Shown here: piece by piece, positions 33,062-41,888 of the stretch | Numbering within the stretch: the stretch's first letter is position 1 | Layout: each line of letters starts with the position of its first letter | Source: Fictibacillus aquaticus | GTDB taxonomy: Bacteria; Bacillota; Bacilli; Bacillales; Fictibacillaceae | Assembly (NCBI RefSeq): GCF_002245695.1 | Contig: NZ_NOII01000001.1 | Location: 124,001 to 188,000 of the forward strand | Direction of reading: 5' to 3' | Length of the DNA stretch: 64,000 bases | The notes under the pieces: generated by a model | What the model was told of the DNA's origin: nothing | Database searches by the model: none | What the model saw: the letters and a program-made list of their open reading frames with translations, nothing else | Made by a program: the position numbers and the translations under genes

Positions 33062-34411
33062 GTGCGGATGATATTTGAGATCGTGTCATCAGCAGTGTTC
33101 GGATCAGTGGCGGGATATGGATATTTAAAAAATAACGGAATCACAAATGATGCAGCAAAATTGCAGAGGATTTTTCGCAACTGTGGGCTGACCGTAAAAG
33201 AGCAAGGGAAGGAAGGGAAAGTGACCAAAGAAGTTCACTTGTACAGAAAGAAAAAAGAGGACTGGGGGACTGAATACGTATTTCGGATTCCATTAGGATT
33301 ATCGTTCAATGATTTCCAGAACAAGATTGATAACATCAGAGATGGATTGAACAACAAAAAGAAAGTGCTGGATATCGGCTTGAAAGACATTAAGGCCATT
33401 GATTTTAAGAAGGATATTCCGAAACAAATTAAAGGTTTGCTCAAGAAAAAACCTACTCAAAAAGAAGTGGACCTGTCTTATGACGGCATGCTCAGGGTGA
33501 AGGTTTACAACAAAGCGATGGAGAGTTACCTGGAGTATGAAGAAGTGAAAAGGAATGGCTGGAAAGTGCCGATTGGCGTTGATCGTTTAGGAAGAATTGT
33601 TTATCAAGATTTCGATGCCGAATATTACGTATTAGTCGCAGGTTCTGTTGGTGGCGGTAAATCGAATGCGGTCAACTTAATTACATCACATTTTCTTTTC
33701 ACTCAGCCTGAAAACATAAAGCTTGCCTTGATCGATTTAAAAATGGGGATGGAGTTAGGACCATATGAGAACTGTAAGCAAGTGATTGGTTATGCGGAGC
33801 ACCCTGAACAAGTGCCGGCAGTATTAGATAAAGTTGAGTCATATATCATGGCAATGAGCAAACGATTGAAAGCTCAGGGATACCGCAATGTGATTGAAGC
33901 AGGCATAAAAGAAAGGCTATTCCTTATCATTGATGAAATTGCAGAGCTTTCACCAGACGAAGAAGCAGAGAAGAAAGCCAAAAAAGGTGAAGATCCAACA
34001 GCCAAAGATATAAAGGAGTTTGCATGGAACAAAATTAATCACATTGCTCGCCTTGGAAGGGCGTGGGGAGTAAGGATTGTAAGCGCAACGCAGCATCCTA
34101 TTCAGGAGTGCATTCCTAAGTATTTAAAGCGTAACTCAGATGGCCGCTTGTGCTTTCCAGTTGAGGATGAAGTAGCCTCACGAGTGGTATTAGGCACAGC
34201 GGGTGCCGAAAGTCTTCCCGACATAAGCGGCAGGGGATTATATAAAAAGGGAGCAAATATCACCGAGGTTCAAACATTCCGGATATTAAACGAGACCATA
34301 GACAGAGCGATAAAGCCGAATCTTGTTCGGAAAGAGAAAGCGAGGCATTCTGTTGCTGACATCCAGAGAGCAGAGAGAGGAACAGATACTCTTGTCTTTG
34401 AAGAAGCTTGA
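33062..34411 (+). CDS. FtsK/SpoIIIE-like DNA translocase
   Basis: 449 residues, GTG start behind AAGGAGG. Residues 1-20 form a hydrophobic anchor (IFEIVSSAVFGSVAGYGYL). The ATPase has Walker A AGSVGGGKSN at about residue 195 and Walker B LFLIIDEIAEL at about 285, then RLGRAWGVRIVSATQHP. It lacks the gamma DNA-reading domain. Such proteins act as DNA pumps or coupling proteins in conjugative elements and Bacillus phages of the Gamma type. Co-transcribed with the next gene. Confidence 0.85.
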   Translation: MRMIFEIVSSAVFGSVAGYGYLKNNGITNDAAKLQRIFRNCGLTVKEQGKEGKVTKEVHLYRKKKEDWGTEYVFRIPLGLSFNDFQNKIDNIRDGLNNKKKVLDIGLKDIKAIDFKKDIPKQIKGLLKKKPTQKEVDLSYDGMLRVKVYNKAMESYLEYEEVKRNGWKVPIGVDRLGRIVYQDFDAEYYVLVAGSVGGGKSNAVNLITSHFLFTQPENIKLALIDLKMGMELGPYENCKQVIGYAEHPEQVPAVLDKVESYIMAMSKRLKAQGYRNVIEAGIKERLFLIIDEIAELSPDEEAEKKAKKGEDPTAKDIKEFAWNKINHIARLGRAWGVRIVSATQHPIQECIPKYLKRNSDGRLCFPVEDEVASRVVLGTAGAESLPDISGRGLYKKGANITEVQTFRILNETIDRAIKPNLVRKEKARHSVADIQRAERGTDTLVFEEA

Positions 34412-34949
34412 TTTCTTAACAATAGATCAGATTCAACGGATACATGGTATTGCAAGTGAACGGCATGCCAGGGGCGTTTTAAAAAAAATGGAGCATTACC
34501 TCGCTTCTTTTAGAGAAGGTAAAAAGTATTATTATCTTAACAAAGAAGGTCGTGAGCGGATTGGCTGTGAAAAGGTAAGAAAGAAAACACTGCAAGCTAA
34601 ACATTTTATCATTCGTAATGAAATATACATCGCCTTCGGCCAGCCTGACACATGGAAAAACGAAATCAAGCTCGGCACTAAAAACACAGGGCATTTTATC
34701 TGTGATGCGTGGTTTAAAGTAGAAAATCAGCATTACTGTGTTGAAGCTGATTACACTCAAAAAATGAGCGAGAATCGTAAGAAAATCGACCGTTATAAGA
34801 AATTCAGGGAAACAGGTGTATTTCAGAAGAATTACGGTCATTTCCCCGAGCTCATCTGGATCACCACGACCGAGTATAGGAGGCAGCAGCTGAAAAAAAT
34901 GTGTGATGGGTTGACGTGTGAGGTGTTCACGATAGCTGACTTTAAATAA
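34353..34949 (+). CDS. Replication-relaxation family protein
   Basis: About 198 residues, beginning LTSREQREEQILLSLKKLD (TTG start behind GAGG; the open frame reaches 30 bases further up). An N-terminal winged helix (FLTIDQIQRIHG, ARGVLKKMEHYL) precedes a Replic_Relax core with a nuclease-like pattern (FICDAWF, CVEADYTQKMSENRKKIDRY). These proteins accompany FtsK-like genes in Bacillus phages and plasmids and probably start or relax DNA replication. It overlaps the translocase end. Confidence 0.78.
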   Translation: MLTSREQREEQILLSLKKLDFLTIDQIQRIHGIASERHARGVLKKMEHYLASFREGKKYYYLNKEGRERIGCEKVRKKTLQAKHFIIRNEIYIAFGQPDTWKNEIKLGTKNTGHFICDAWFKVENQHYCVEADYTQKMSENRKKIDRYKKFRETGVFQKNYGHFPELIWITTTEYRRQQLKKMCDGLTCEVFTIADFK

Positions 34950-34963
34950 AAGGAGAGATAACG

Positions 34964-35200
34964 ATGAATGATCTTTATGCCTTGGCAATTCCGAAACAAA
35001 TTGCAGATATTTGTGAAGAAACTGGCATCGAAATTAATCGCTTATTGATTATGGCTTCAGCGTATTTAAAAGAAGCAATTGAGGACTACATGAAATACGA
35101 TGATGACGGAATGCTCACAGAGATCGGAATCACTCTAGATGAAGCGGTGTTATTTAAATGTGCAGCTGAAAAAGAAATACAAAAAGTGAGAGAATCGTGA
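34964..35200 (+). CDS. Small phage protein of unknown function (78 aa)
   Basis: Good site (AAAGGAGAG). Helical and acidic (IPKQIADICEETGIEINRLL), without motifs I recognise. One base from the M23 gene, so it is part of the cassette. Confidence 0.65.
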   Translation: MNDLYALAIPKQIADICEETGIEINRLLIMASAYLKEAIEDYMKYDDDGMLTEIGITLDEAVLFKCAAEKEIQKVRES

Positions 35201-35201
35201 G

Positions 35202-35816
35202 ATGAGATTTAAAGTTACATCACCTTATGGCGCATGGGAGGAGTTTAGGGAGCGTGCTCACACCGGAATAGACTTGGCAACACCGCAGGGCACCGATTTA
35301 TTCAGCCCAATCAGTGGAGTGGTAGAGCGCATAGTCGATTATGGCAGCGAGAATATAGGCAAAGGAATAATCATCGAAACAAACGATCATCAGCACGTAA
35401 TATTAGGACATCTGAGCGAGGTGAAAACAAAGATAGGAGAACACATCGACATAGGTGATTTAATCGCCAAAACAGGCAATACAGGGCACGTAATCGGAAA
35501 TGGCCATCTGCATATAGGAATGAAAGACAGCGCTGGCCACTTTATCAACCCCCAGCCGGTCGCAGACATTGTGAACCAGTCGAATGTTTGGGATAGCGTG
35601 AAAGAGTTTATCTTTACCCCCCTATCCCCATTAGGCGAATTGCTAAAGGATTATGGAATGAGCATCGGATTTCATATGGTCGGCAGCGAGATTTTCTTCC
35701 TAATTCCAGCCGTTCTGTTGTTACTGTTCAGAATGATGATCGGAAAGAACTTTACATCAGGTTGGGTATTGCCATTGTTGTACGCCTTTTTCGTCACTAA
35801 AAACATAGGAGCGTGA
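35202..35816 (+). CDS. M23 peptidase domain with C-terminal membrane helices
   Basis: 204 residues. A LytM-type M23 domain covers about 1-125: zinc ligands in AHTGIDLATPQGTD and a late NGHLHIGM with H-x-H, plus HVILGHLSE. It cuts cell-wall cross-bridges. Two hydrophobic helices follow (IFFLIPAVLLLLFRMM, WVLPLLYAFFV). The lack of a signal peptide and the membrane tail suggest an envelope-opening part of a DNA-transfer machine, not a lysin. Confidence 0.82.
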   Translation: MRFKVTSPYGAWEEFRERAHTGIDLATPQGTDLFSPISGVVERIVDYGSENIGKGIIIETNDHQHVILGHLSEVKTKIGEHIDIGDLIAKTGNTGHVIGNGHLHIGMKDSAGHFINPQPVADIVNQSNVWDSVKEFIFTPLSPLGELLKDYGMSIGFHMVGSEIFFLIPAVLLLLFRMMIGKNFTSGWVLPLLYAFFVTKNIGA

Positions 35817-35821
35817 GCATC

Positions 35822-36307
35822 ATGTTTAGACAGAAAAAAGAGAAATTTGAGAGCTTAGGCACGATCAGTCAGTTTATGAATCGTGAGCATGAAAAGAAAG
35901 CACAAGAAAAAAGGGAAAGCCGCAGAGCTAACAAATTCGCTGCAGCAACCACAGCATCCATCCCATTCATGGCCCTGGCACCAAAAGCATTTGCTGCAGA
36001 ATTACCTTCTACTGTTGTAACGGCTGCCACTTACTCGCCGGATGCTATCACTACAGCTGGAGGAGCAGTGATTGGTAAAGCGGCATTGTCTACAATCATG
36101 CATATGTTGGACCCTGTTATTTCCTTATTAATAGTTGTCTCTTTCCCTGTAGCATCTGCCATGATTTTATTCAAACTTTTCATGGGATTCTTCATCGATC
36201 AAGGGCAAGTTTGGGAAGGCATTGGTCGAATCTCACTTGTATACATTCTCATTCAAATGTTCCCAGTCTTCTCTGGAATTCTAAAAACAATGGGTGGAGT
36301 TGTATAA
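35822..36307 (+). CDS. Small membrane protein with VirB2/TrbC-like layout
   Basis: 161 residues. A charged N-terminus leads to a cleavable-looking segment (FMALAPKAFAAELPS), then two long hydrophobic helices (VISLLIVVSFPVASAMILF, GRISLVYILIQMFPVF). This is the layout of type IV secretion pilin-like subunits and of similar membrane proteins in Gram-positive conjugation. The family call is tentative. ATG at 35822. Confidence 0.6.
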   Translation: MFRQKKEKFESLGTISQFMNREHEKKAQEKRESRRANKFAAATTASIPFMALAPKAFAAELPSTVVTAATYSPDAITTAGGAVIGKAALSTIMHMLDPVISLLIVVSFPVASAMILFKLFMGFFIDQGQVWEGIGRISLVYILIQMFPVFSGILKTMGGVV

Positions 36308-36334
36308 AAAAATGCCCTCATTTAGAATGAGAGC
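36306..36334 (-). terminator. Intrinsic terminator, better read leftward
   Basis: Leftward, GCTCTCAT pairs with ATGAGGGC (one G-U) and is followed by ATTTTTTT. Rightward the stem has a mismatch and no T-run, which is odd because no leftward gene lies immediately to the right. Confidence 0.55.
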
Positions 36335-36350
36335 AGAAAATAAGGAGGAT

Positions 36351-36378
36351 GACCACTATTGACCACATAATTGACCAC
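36351..36378. repeat. Three GACCAC repeats near the prophage right end
   Basis: GACCAC at 36351, 36361 and 36373 (spacings 10 and 12), and an inverted GGTCAA at about 36414. They lie between the last prophage gene and the host gudB promoter, where the right attachment site should be. They could be recombinase arm sites or the first codons of a gene cut at the junction. Confidence 0.35.
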
Positions 36379-36448
36379 GCCATTTATTCGCATAGAACTA
36401 TATAATCAAATCGGTCAATGGGAATATTAAAAAATAGGGAAAAACTAC

Positions 36449-36477
36449 TTGAAACAAATCAACATATTCTCTATAGT
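36449..36477 (+). promoter_or_regulatory. Sigma-A promoter of gudB
   Basis: TTGAAA, exactly 17 bases, TATAGT. A perfect hairpin (TCAATCAT/ATGATTGA, 36519-36539) follows in the leader; without a T-run it is more likely an operator or mRNA structure than a terminator. Confidence 0.6.
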
Positions 36478-36576
36478 TAAGGTGGTAAAAGCGACGTGAA
36501 AACGCTTAATCTATGATATCAATCATGTACGATGATTGACTAAACTTTAGAGGTGACATTAATGGGAGGTAAACAA

Positions 36577-37866
36577 ATGACAGCCCAAAATTCAGCAGAC
36601 CAAACTTCCGAAAACGAAGAACAGCAAGAACACAACAACGTGCTCACAGCCACACAATCCGTAATTGCCGAAGCGCTTGACAAGCTAGGCTATTCCGATG
36701 AAGTGTACGAGCTGTTAAAAGAGCCGATTCGAATGTTAACGGTTCGCATTCCAGTGAAAATGGATGATGGCAGCACAAAAATCTTTACAGGCTATCGTTC
36801 ACAGCACAACGATGCGGTTGGTCCCACTAAGGGCGGAGTTCGTTTCCATCCGAGCGTAACTGAAACAGAAGTTAAAGCTCTATCTATCTGGATGAGCTTA
36901 AAAGCAGGTATCGTTGACCTGCCATATGGCGGAGGTAAAGGCGGCATCATCTGTGATCCAAGAACGATGTCCTTCCGCGAACTTGAGCGTCTGAGCCGCG
37001 GATATGTCCGTGCTATCAGCCAGCTCGTTGGACCGACAAAAGATATTCCAGCACCTGACGTGTTCACGAACTCACAGATCATGGCATGGATGATGGATGA
37101 GTATAGCCGCATCCGCGAGTTTGATTCTCCGGGCTTCATTACAGGGAAACCTTTAGTTCTTGGCGGATCTCACGGACGTGAAACAGCTACGGCAAAAGGT
37201 GTGACAATCTGCATCAGGGAAGCGGCGGCAAAACGCGGCTTTAATCTGGTTGGAGCGCGCGTAGTCGTTCAGGGATTCGGAAATGCCGGAAGCTTTTTAG
37301 CAAAATTCATGCATGACGCAGGAGCTAAGATCATCGGAATTTCAGACGCTTACGGGGCTCTTCATGATCCTGAAGGCCTGGATATTGATTATCTGCTAGA
37401 GCGCCGTGACAGCTTTGGAACGGTGACGAAGCTATTCAAAGATACGATCACTAATAAAGAGCTTCTTGAACTTGACTGTGATATCCTCGTTCCGGCAGCC
37501 ATAGAGAATCAGATAACGGAAAAGAACGCACACAATATTAAGGCATCAATCGTCGTTGAAGCAGCGAATGGACCGACAACACTAGAAGCGACAAAAATCC
37601 TTACCGAAAGAGGCGTTCTTCTTGTTCCGGATGTACTTGCAAGTGCAGGCGGTGTTACTGTATCTTATTTCGAATGGGTACAGAACAACCAAGGATACTA
37701 TTGGACAGAAGAAGAAGTCGAAGCCAAGCTTGAACAGGTCATGGTAAAATCATTTGAGACCGTATACACGACTTCTATGAACAGAAAAGTGAACATGCGC
37801 CTTGCAGCCTATATGGTCGGCGTAAGAAAAATGGCTGAAGCATCGCGCTTCCGCGGTTGGGTATAA
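36577..37866 (+). CDS. gudB: NAD-dependent glutamate dehydrogenase
   Basis: 429 residues. It converts glutamate to 2-oxoglutarate and ammonium, the catabolic direction in Bacilli. Catalytic motifs are present: [11 protein letters not shown], the active Lys in [25 protein letters not shown], and the Rossmann [13 protein letters not shown] at 36577 behind GGGAGG. The ypdA neighbour fits gudB of B. subtilis, not rocG. I see no short duplication of the sort that inactivates gudB in laboratory B. subtilis. Confidence 0.93.
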   Translation: MTAQNSADQTSENEEQQEHNNVLTATQSVIAEALDKLGYSDEVYELLKEPIRMLTVRIPVKMDDGSTKIFTGYRSQHNDAVGPTKGGVRFHPSVTETEVKALSIWMSLKAGIVDLPYGGGKGGIICDPRTMSFRELERLSRGYVRAISQLVGPTKDIPAPDVFTNSQIMAWMMDEYSRIREFDSPGFITGKPLVLGGSHGRETATAKGVTICIREAAAKRGFNLVGARVVVQGFGNAGSFLAKFMHDAGAKIIGISDAYGALHDPEGLDIDYLLERRDSFGTVTKLFKDTITNKELLELDCDILVPAAIENQITEKNAHNIKASIVVEAANGPTTLEATKILTERGVLLVPDVLASAGGVTVSYFEWVQNNQGYYWTEEEVEAKLEQVMVKSFETVYTTSMNRKVNMRLAAYMVGVRKMAEASRFRGWV

Positions 37867-37880
37867 TATTTTGCAAAGGG

Positions 37881-37917
37881 AAATCTCCTGTCATATAATG
37901 ATGGGAGATTTTTTATT
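37881..37917 (+). terminator. Intrinsic terminator
   Basis: AATCTCC pairs with GGAGATT over a long loop and is followed by TTTTTT. Confidence 0.75.
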
Positions 37918-37965
37918 ATGGAATCAGACAGAACGAATAGGCATTAACAAACGGAGTGGATAAGC

Positions 37966-38949
37966 ATGATTTATGACGCGGTCATCATTGGAGGCGGACC
38001 TTGCGGGCTGGCTGCAGCGCTTTCTTTGCAAAAACGTAACATCTCAAACATCATTATTGAAAAGGGAAATATTGCAGACACTATTTATCGCTATCCGACA
38101 CATCAGACGTTTTTCAGTTCGGCAGAAAAGCTGGAAATCGGCGGTTTTCCCTTTGTTCACGAAGAGCGCAAGCCAAGAAGGATTCATGCCCTCACATATT
38201 ACAGAGAAGTGGTAAAGCGGAGCGGGCTTACTATCTCAAGCTTTGAAAAAGCATTTAATATCAAACGCTCGGATAAAGGCTTTATTGTGCTGACAGAAAA
38301 AGAAGATGGCACATTAAGAGAATACCGGTGTAAAGCTGTTATTATCGCCACAGGGTATTATGACAATCCTAACCGTCTAGGCGTGCCGGGAGAAGACTTG
38401 CCTCACGTTTTTCATTATTTTAAAGAAGGCCATCCTTATTTTGATAAAGATGTTGCGGTTATCGGAGGAAAGAATTCTGCGATTGATACGGCACTTGAAC
38501 TGCAAAAATGCGGAGCCAGGCCACATGTCTTTTACCGCGGCGAAAGTTACAGCCCAAGTATCAAGCCCTGGGTGCTTCCTGATTTTGAAGCACATGTGAA
38601 GGGCGGCACGATCGGGATGACATTTAACAGCGAAGTGATCTCTATTGAAAAGAATGGTATCCGGCTGAAAACAGAGGGCAGCGAGCATTTCTATTCTTGC
38701 GACTATTGCTTTGCCATGACAGGCTATCATCCAGACCACAAATTCCTTAAGAAAATCGGCGTTATGATTGATGCTGAGTCCGGGAGACCGGAATGCAACC
38801 CTGAGACGATGGAAACAAATGTAGAGAATTTTTTCATCGCAGGGGTCATCGCTGCAGGTAACAACGCGAACGAAATCTTTATCGAGAACGGCCGTTTCCA
38901 TGGCGATTTGATAGGAAATTGCCTGCAGGACCGGCTGGTTAAAGGTTGA
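37966..38949 (+). CDS. ypdA: YpdA family FAD/NAD(P)H oxidoreductase (bacillithiol disulfide reductase)
   Basis: 327 residues. An N-terminal FAD-binding motif GGGPCGLAAA (the Cys near residue 14 is typical of YpdA), a second nucleotide motif VIGGKNSAIDTALEL, and a C-terminal TGYHPD and FIAGVIAAGNN. In Firmicutes it reduces oxidised bacillithiol with NADPH, restoring thiol balance. Downstream of gudB as in Bacillus. Confidence 0.92.
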   Translation: MIYDAVIIGGGPCGLAAALSLQKRNISNIIIEKGNIADTIYRYPTHQTFFSSAEKLEIGGFPFVHEERKPRRIHALTYYREVVKRSGLTISSFEKAFNIKRSDKGFIVLTEKEDGTLREYRCKAVIIATGYYDNPNRLGVPGEDLPHVFHYFKEGHPYFDKDVAVIGGKNSAIDTALELQKCGARPHVFYRGESYSPSIKPWVLPDFEAHVKGGTIGMTFNSEVISIEKNGIRLKTEGSEHFYSCDYCFAMTGYHPDHKFLKKIGVMIDAESGRPECNPETMETNVENFFIAGVIAAGNNANEIFIENGRFHGDLIGNCLQDRLVKG

Positions 38950-39130
38950 GTGGTTCTGATCGCAATGGTTCTTGTACAATGTTTTGGCTACCATTTTCTT
39001 GGTTGTAAACACGAGGTCACAGGGAAGTAAAAGATGGTTTTGTTTATCGGCTTAGTTTTGATTAACATTTTCTTCGAAGCAAACACGGGGTGCGGTACCG
39101 GACCCCGCTGCGGGACGCAAGGAAGTAATA

Positions 39131-39173
39131 AAACAACACCACACCGGTTTCGGCCGGTGTGGTGTTGTTTTAT
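39131..39173. terminator. Strong bidirectional terminator
   Basis: A perfect 17-base-pair stem, AAACAACACCACACCGG with its complement, over a 6-base loop, with T/A runs on both sides. It separates convergent ypdA and ansA. The 180 bases before it hold no gene, only a small hairpin (CGGGGT/ACCCCG around CGGTACCG). Confidence 0.92.
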
Positions 39174-40138
39174 TGGTCGAAGAGCTGCTGAAGGGAAGTG
39201 CGGTCGCTTGTCATTTCGAGTGCGACCATCAGTTTCAGTCTTGCTTTTTGGCCGTTTAGTCCGTTGGAGAAGATAAGCCCAGCTTCTTTCAGCTTTTTAC
39301 CCCCGCCTTCATATGAGTAGATATCTTGAACGATGCCGTTAAAGCATCTAGATACGAGAACAACAGGCTTTCCTTCAGAGATTAGACGCATCAGTGAAGG
39401 TACAGTGCCTGGAGGGAGATTTCCTTGTCCTAGTGCCTCGATGACAAGGCCGTCGATCCCTTTTGCTGCGTTCTCAATCAATGTGCCGTCCATCCCTGCA
39501 TAAGCTTTTAGTAAAAGAACTTTTTTGGAGAGGGCAGTGATACTGATGCATGCGCTTTTTACAGGAGTATGATGAAAGAACACCCCACGCTTTGTTACGA
39601 TGCCGATCGGACCGTATTGCGGGCTCTGGAATGTCGCGATGTTGCTTGTATGTGTTTTCGTGACATTTTTTGCAGTATGGATTTCTTCATTAAACACAAC
39701 GAGCACACCTTTTCCTGCTGACTGGTCGCTCGCAGCAACTTTTATTGAAGAGATAAGATTATATGGCCCATCAGAGCCATGTTCGTTGCTCGATCTCATC
39801 GCTCCGGTAACGATGACAGGAACAGATGTCTTAAGAATAAGGTCGAGCAGGAATGCGGTCTCCTCTAGTGTGTCCGTGCCATGGGTGATCACAACGCCGT
39901 CAAACGCATCTTGATCCAGCCGTTTTTGAATAAATTTCCCCAGGTCAAGCATGTGCTCTGGTGTGACATGAGGTGATGGTACATTGAGGAAATTTTCGGA
40001 AGAGATATGTGCCAGTTCCTCAAGCTCTCTAACCGTGTTCTCAAGCGGATGGCTGTTCTGAGTATTGACGCCGCCATTTTGTTTATCTTCAGCCATAGCA
40101 ATCGTGCCGCCAGTATGAATAAGCAGTATATGTTTCAA
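39170..40138 (-). CDS. ansA: L-asparaginase
   Basis: 322 residues. It hydrolyses asparagine to aspartate and ammonia. The two nucleophile regions are clear: HTGGTIAM near the N-terminus and VITHGTDTLEETA. TTG at 40138 behind GGGAGGAG gives MKHILLIHTGGT, the usual family start; the longer frame lacks a site. There is no signal peptide, so it is cytoplasmic (type I). Confidence 0.92.
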   Translation of the reverse strand: MKHILLIHTGGTIAMAEDKQNGGVNTQNSHPLENTVRELEELAHISSENFLNVPSPHVTPEHMLDLGKFIQKRLDQDAFDGVVITHGTDTLEETAFLLDLILKTSVPVIVTGAMRSSNEHGSDGPYNLISSIKVAASDQSAGKGVLVVFNEEIHTAKNVTKTHTSNIATFQSPQYGPIGIVTKRGVFFHHTPVKSACISITALSKKVLLLKAYAGMDGTLIENAAKGIDGLVIEALGQGNLPPGTVPSLMRLISEGKPVVLVSRCFNGIVQDIYSYEGGGKKLKEAGLIFSNGLNGQKARLKLMVALEMTSDRTSLQQLFDQ

Positions 40139-40221
40139 ATTGTGCGCTCCTCCCAACAAGTGTTTCCTATTCATAAGTTATCATGTTACGATAAGGAAAA
40201 ACAATGGAAAGAAGGGGAAAC

Positions 40222-40887
40222 ATGCTGGCGGTTATCTCTGCGGCAGTGGCTCCTGCTATTGCTTTATTATCCTTTTTTTATTTAAAAGATAAATATGAAA
40301 CTGAACCATTATCGATGGTAGTTAGAGTTTATTTGTTCGGCTTGCTGCTTGTTTTTCCTGTTATGGTTCTTCAATATGGATTTGAAGAAGAGCTTCATAT
40401 TGCCGGATGGGTAAAAGCATTTTTTGTGAGCGGGCTTTTTGAGGAATTCTTGAAATGGTTCCTCGTTTTTTACTCGGCATATTTGCATGCGGAATTCAAT
40501 GAACCTTATGACGGAATCGTTTATTCAACAGCCCTCTCGCTTGGATTTGCCTCGTTAGAGAACGTATTTTATCTTTCGACATATGGCATACAGGAAGCAT
40601 TTTGGCGGGCGCTGCTCCCCGTCAGCGGGCATGCGCTTTTTGGCGTGATTATGGGCTATTATTTAGGCCGTGCTAAATTTTCCCGCGGCAAAAAACAGAG
40701 GATGCTGCTGCTTTTATCTCTTTTTCTTCCCGCTTTGCTGCACGGAGTATACAATTATATCCTCATGACGGCACAAGAAGACATGTTTTTAGCGATCATT
40801 CCATTCATGGTGTTTTTATGGTGGCTGGGACTTCGCAAAGTAAAGCTCGCCAACGAAAAACGTGTAGCCTATTTATCGCGCCAATAA
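40222..40887 (+). CDS. prsW: PrsW intramembrane metalloprotease
   Basis: 221 residues with about six hydrophobic helices. The PrsW signatures are all visible: EEFLKW, FASLENVFY, and HALFGVIMG followed by HGVYN. In B. subtilis it makes the first cut in the anti-sigma factor RsiW and so frees SigW under envelope stress. ATG at 40222 behind AAGGGG. Next to sleB as in Bacillus. Confidence 0.92.
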   Translation: MLAVISAAVAPAIALLSFFYLKDKYETEPLSMVVRVYLFGLLLVFPVMVLQYGFEEELHIAGWVKAFFVSGLFEEFLKWFLVFYSAYLHAEFNEPYDGIVYSTALSLGFASLENVFYLSTYGIQEAFWRALLPVSGHALFGVIMGYYLGRAKFSRGKKQRMLLLLSLFLPALLHGVYNYILMTAQEDMFLAIIPFMVFLWWLGLRKVKLANEKRVAYLSRQ

Positions 40888-40925
40888 AAAAGGCAATTCC
40901 TTTTTATAAAGGATTGTCTTTTTTT
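40886..40925 (+). terminator. Intrinsic terminator
   Basis: GGCAATTCCTTT pairs with AAAGGATTGTC (G-U included), followed by TTTTTTT. Confidence 0.75.
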
Positions 40926-41021
40926 ATTGGCTTTTCCTTTTCCTGTATAAAATAGCGAGTATTACAAAAGATACAACTATGATTCGTTAATGAGAAAAAC
41001 TTACAGGAGGCAGCGCGGATT

Positions 41022-41870
41022 ATGAAAAACAAATGGAAGTACATAAAGTACTCAGCAGCAGCTATCATGCTTTGTGCAGGCATTTTTTCAGTAAGCGCCA
41101 AAGATAAGGCTCATGCATTTTCTCCACAGGTCATCCAGAAAGGGGCGACAGGTGATGATGTGATTGAGCTTCAGTCACGTTTGCAGCATCTGAGCTTTTA
41201 TACAGGACCAATCGATGGGGTGTTTGGATGGAGGACGTACTGGGCTCTAAGGAACTTCCAGTATGAGTTTGGTCTTCCGATTGACGGGCTCGCAGGACAA
41301 ACAACAAAAAATAAGCTTGTTAAAGCAACTAAATTTGATAAGCAGTGGGTAGAAAAGCAAATCCAATCTGGCAACAAATTCACGACATATGGCGGGGTCG
41401 CCAAAGAAAAGCAAGTAAAGCAAAAGAAAGGAGCACCCGCAAAAAAGGGTGCTGCTCCAGCTCCTAAAAAAGCAAGAACAGAAATTAAACCTGCAAGAAA
41501 CATTCCTGACGGCTATTCGCAAAACGATATTAACTTGATGTCAAATGCTGTTTATGGCGAAGCGCGAGGAGAGCCTTATATCGGACAGGTTGCCGTTGCG
41601 GCAGTCATCATCAACAGGGTTGAGGATGCTGCTTTTCCAAATACGGTATCAGGAGTAATCTTTGAACCTGGCGCTTTTACAGCGGTGGCAGATGGCCAGA
41701 TTTACTTGACGCCAAATAAGCAAGCCAAAAAAGCAGTGATGGATGCCTTGAATGGCTGGGATCCGACAGGAGAAGCACTTTATTACTTTAATCCTGATAC
41801 TGCGACTAGCAATTGGATCTGGGGAAGACCGCAAATCAAGAAAATTGGAAAGCATATCTACACGAATTAA
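41022..41870 (+). CDS. sleB: Spore cortex-lytic enzyme SleB
   Basis: 282 residues. A signal peptide (AAAIMLCAGIFSVSA) is followed by a peptidoglycan-binding domain (GDDVIELQSRLQHLSFYTG), a Lys/Pro/Ala linker and a hydrolase_2 domain (SNAVYGEARGEPYIGQVAVA, with catalytic Glu in YGEARGE). It cleaves spore cortex with muramic-delta-lactam during germination. Paired with ypeB, needed for its assembly. GGAGG precedes ATG. Confidence 0.95.
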   Translation: MKNKWKYIKYSAAAIMLCAGIFSVSAKDKAHAFSPQVIQKGATGDDVIELQSRLQHLSFYTGPIDGVFGWRTYWALRNFQYEFGLPIDGLAGQTTKNKLVKATKFDKQWVEKQIQSGNKFTTYGGVAKEKQVKQKKGAPAKKGAAPAPKKARTEIKPARNIPDGYSQNDINLMSNAVYGEARGEPYIGQVAVAAVIINRVEDAAFPNTVSGVIFEPGAFTAVADGQIYLTPNKQAKKAVMDALNGWDPTGEALYYFNPDTATSNWIWGRPQIKKIGKHIYTN

Positions 41871-41888
41871 TAAAGAGGTGAAAAGCAT

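Noticed and set aside
36349-36405. 18-codon ORF beginning MTTIDHIIDH
   Set aside because: AAGGAGG touches the ATG directly, leaving no spacing; kept only as a hint of a gene cut at the prophage end.
38377-39012. Minus-strand open frame (211 codons) opposite ypdA
   Set aside because: Covers a conserved enzyme gene in antisense and lacks a site or family resemblance.
39034-39276. Plus-strand frame of 80 codons between ypdA and ansA
   Set aside because: Starts with a hydrophobic stretch but runs through the 17-base-pair bidirectional terminator into antisense ansA.
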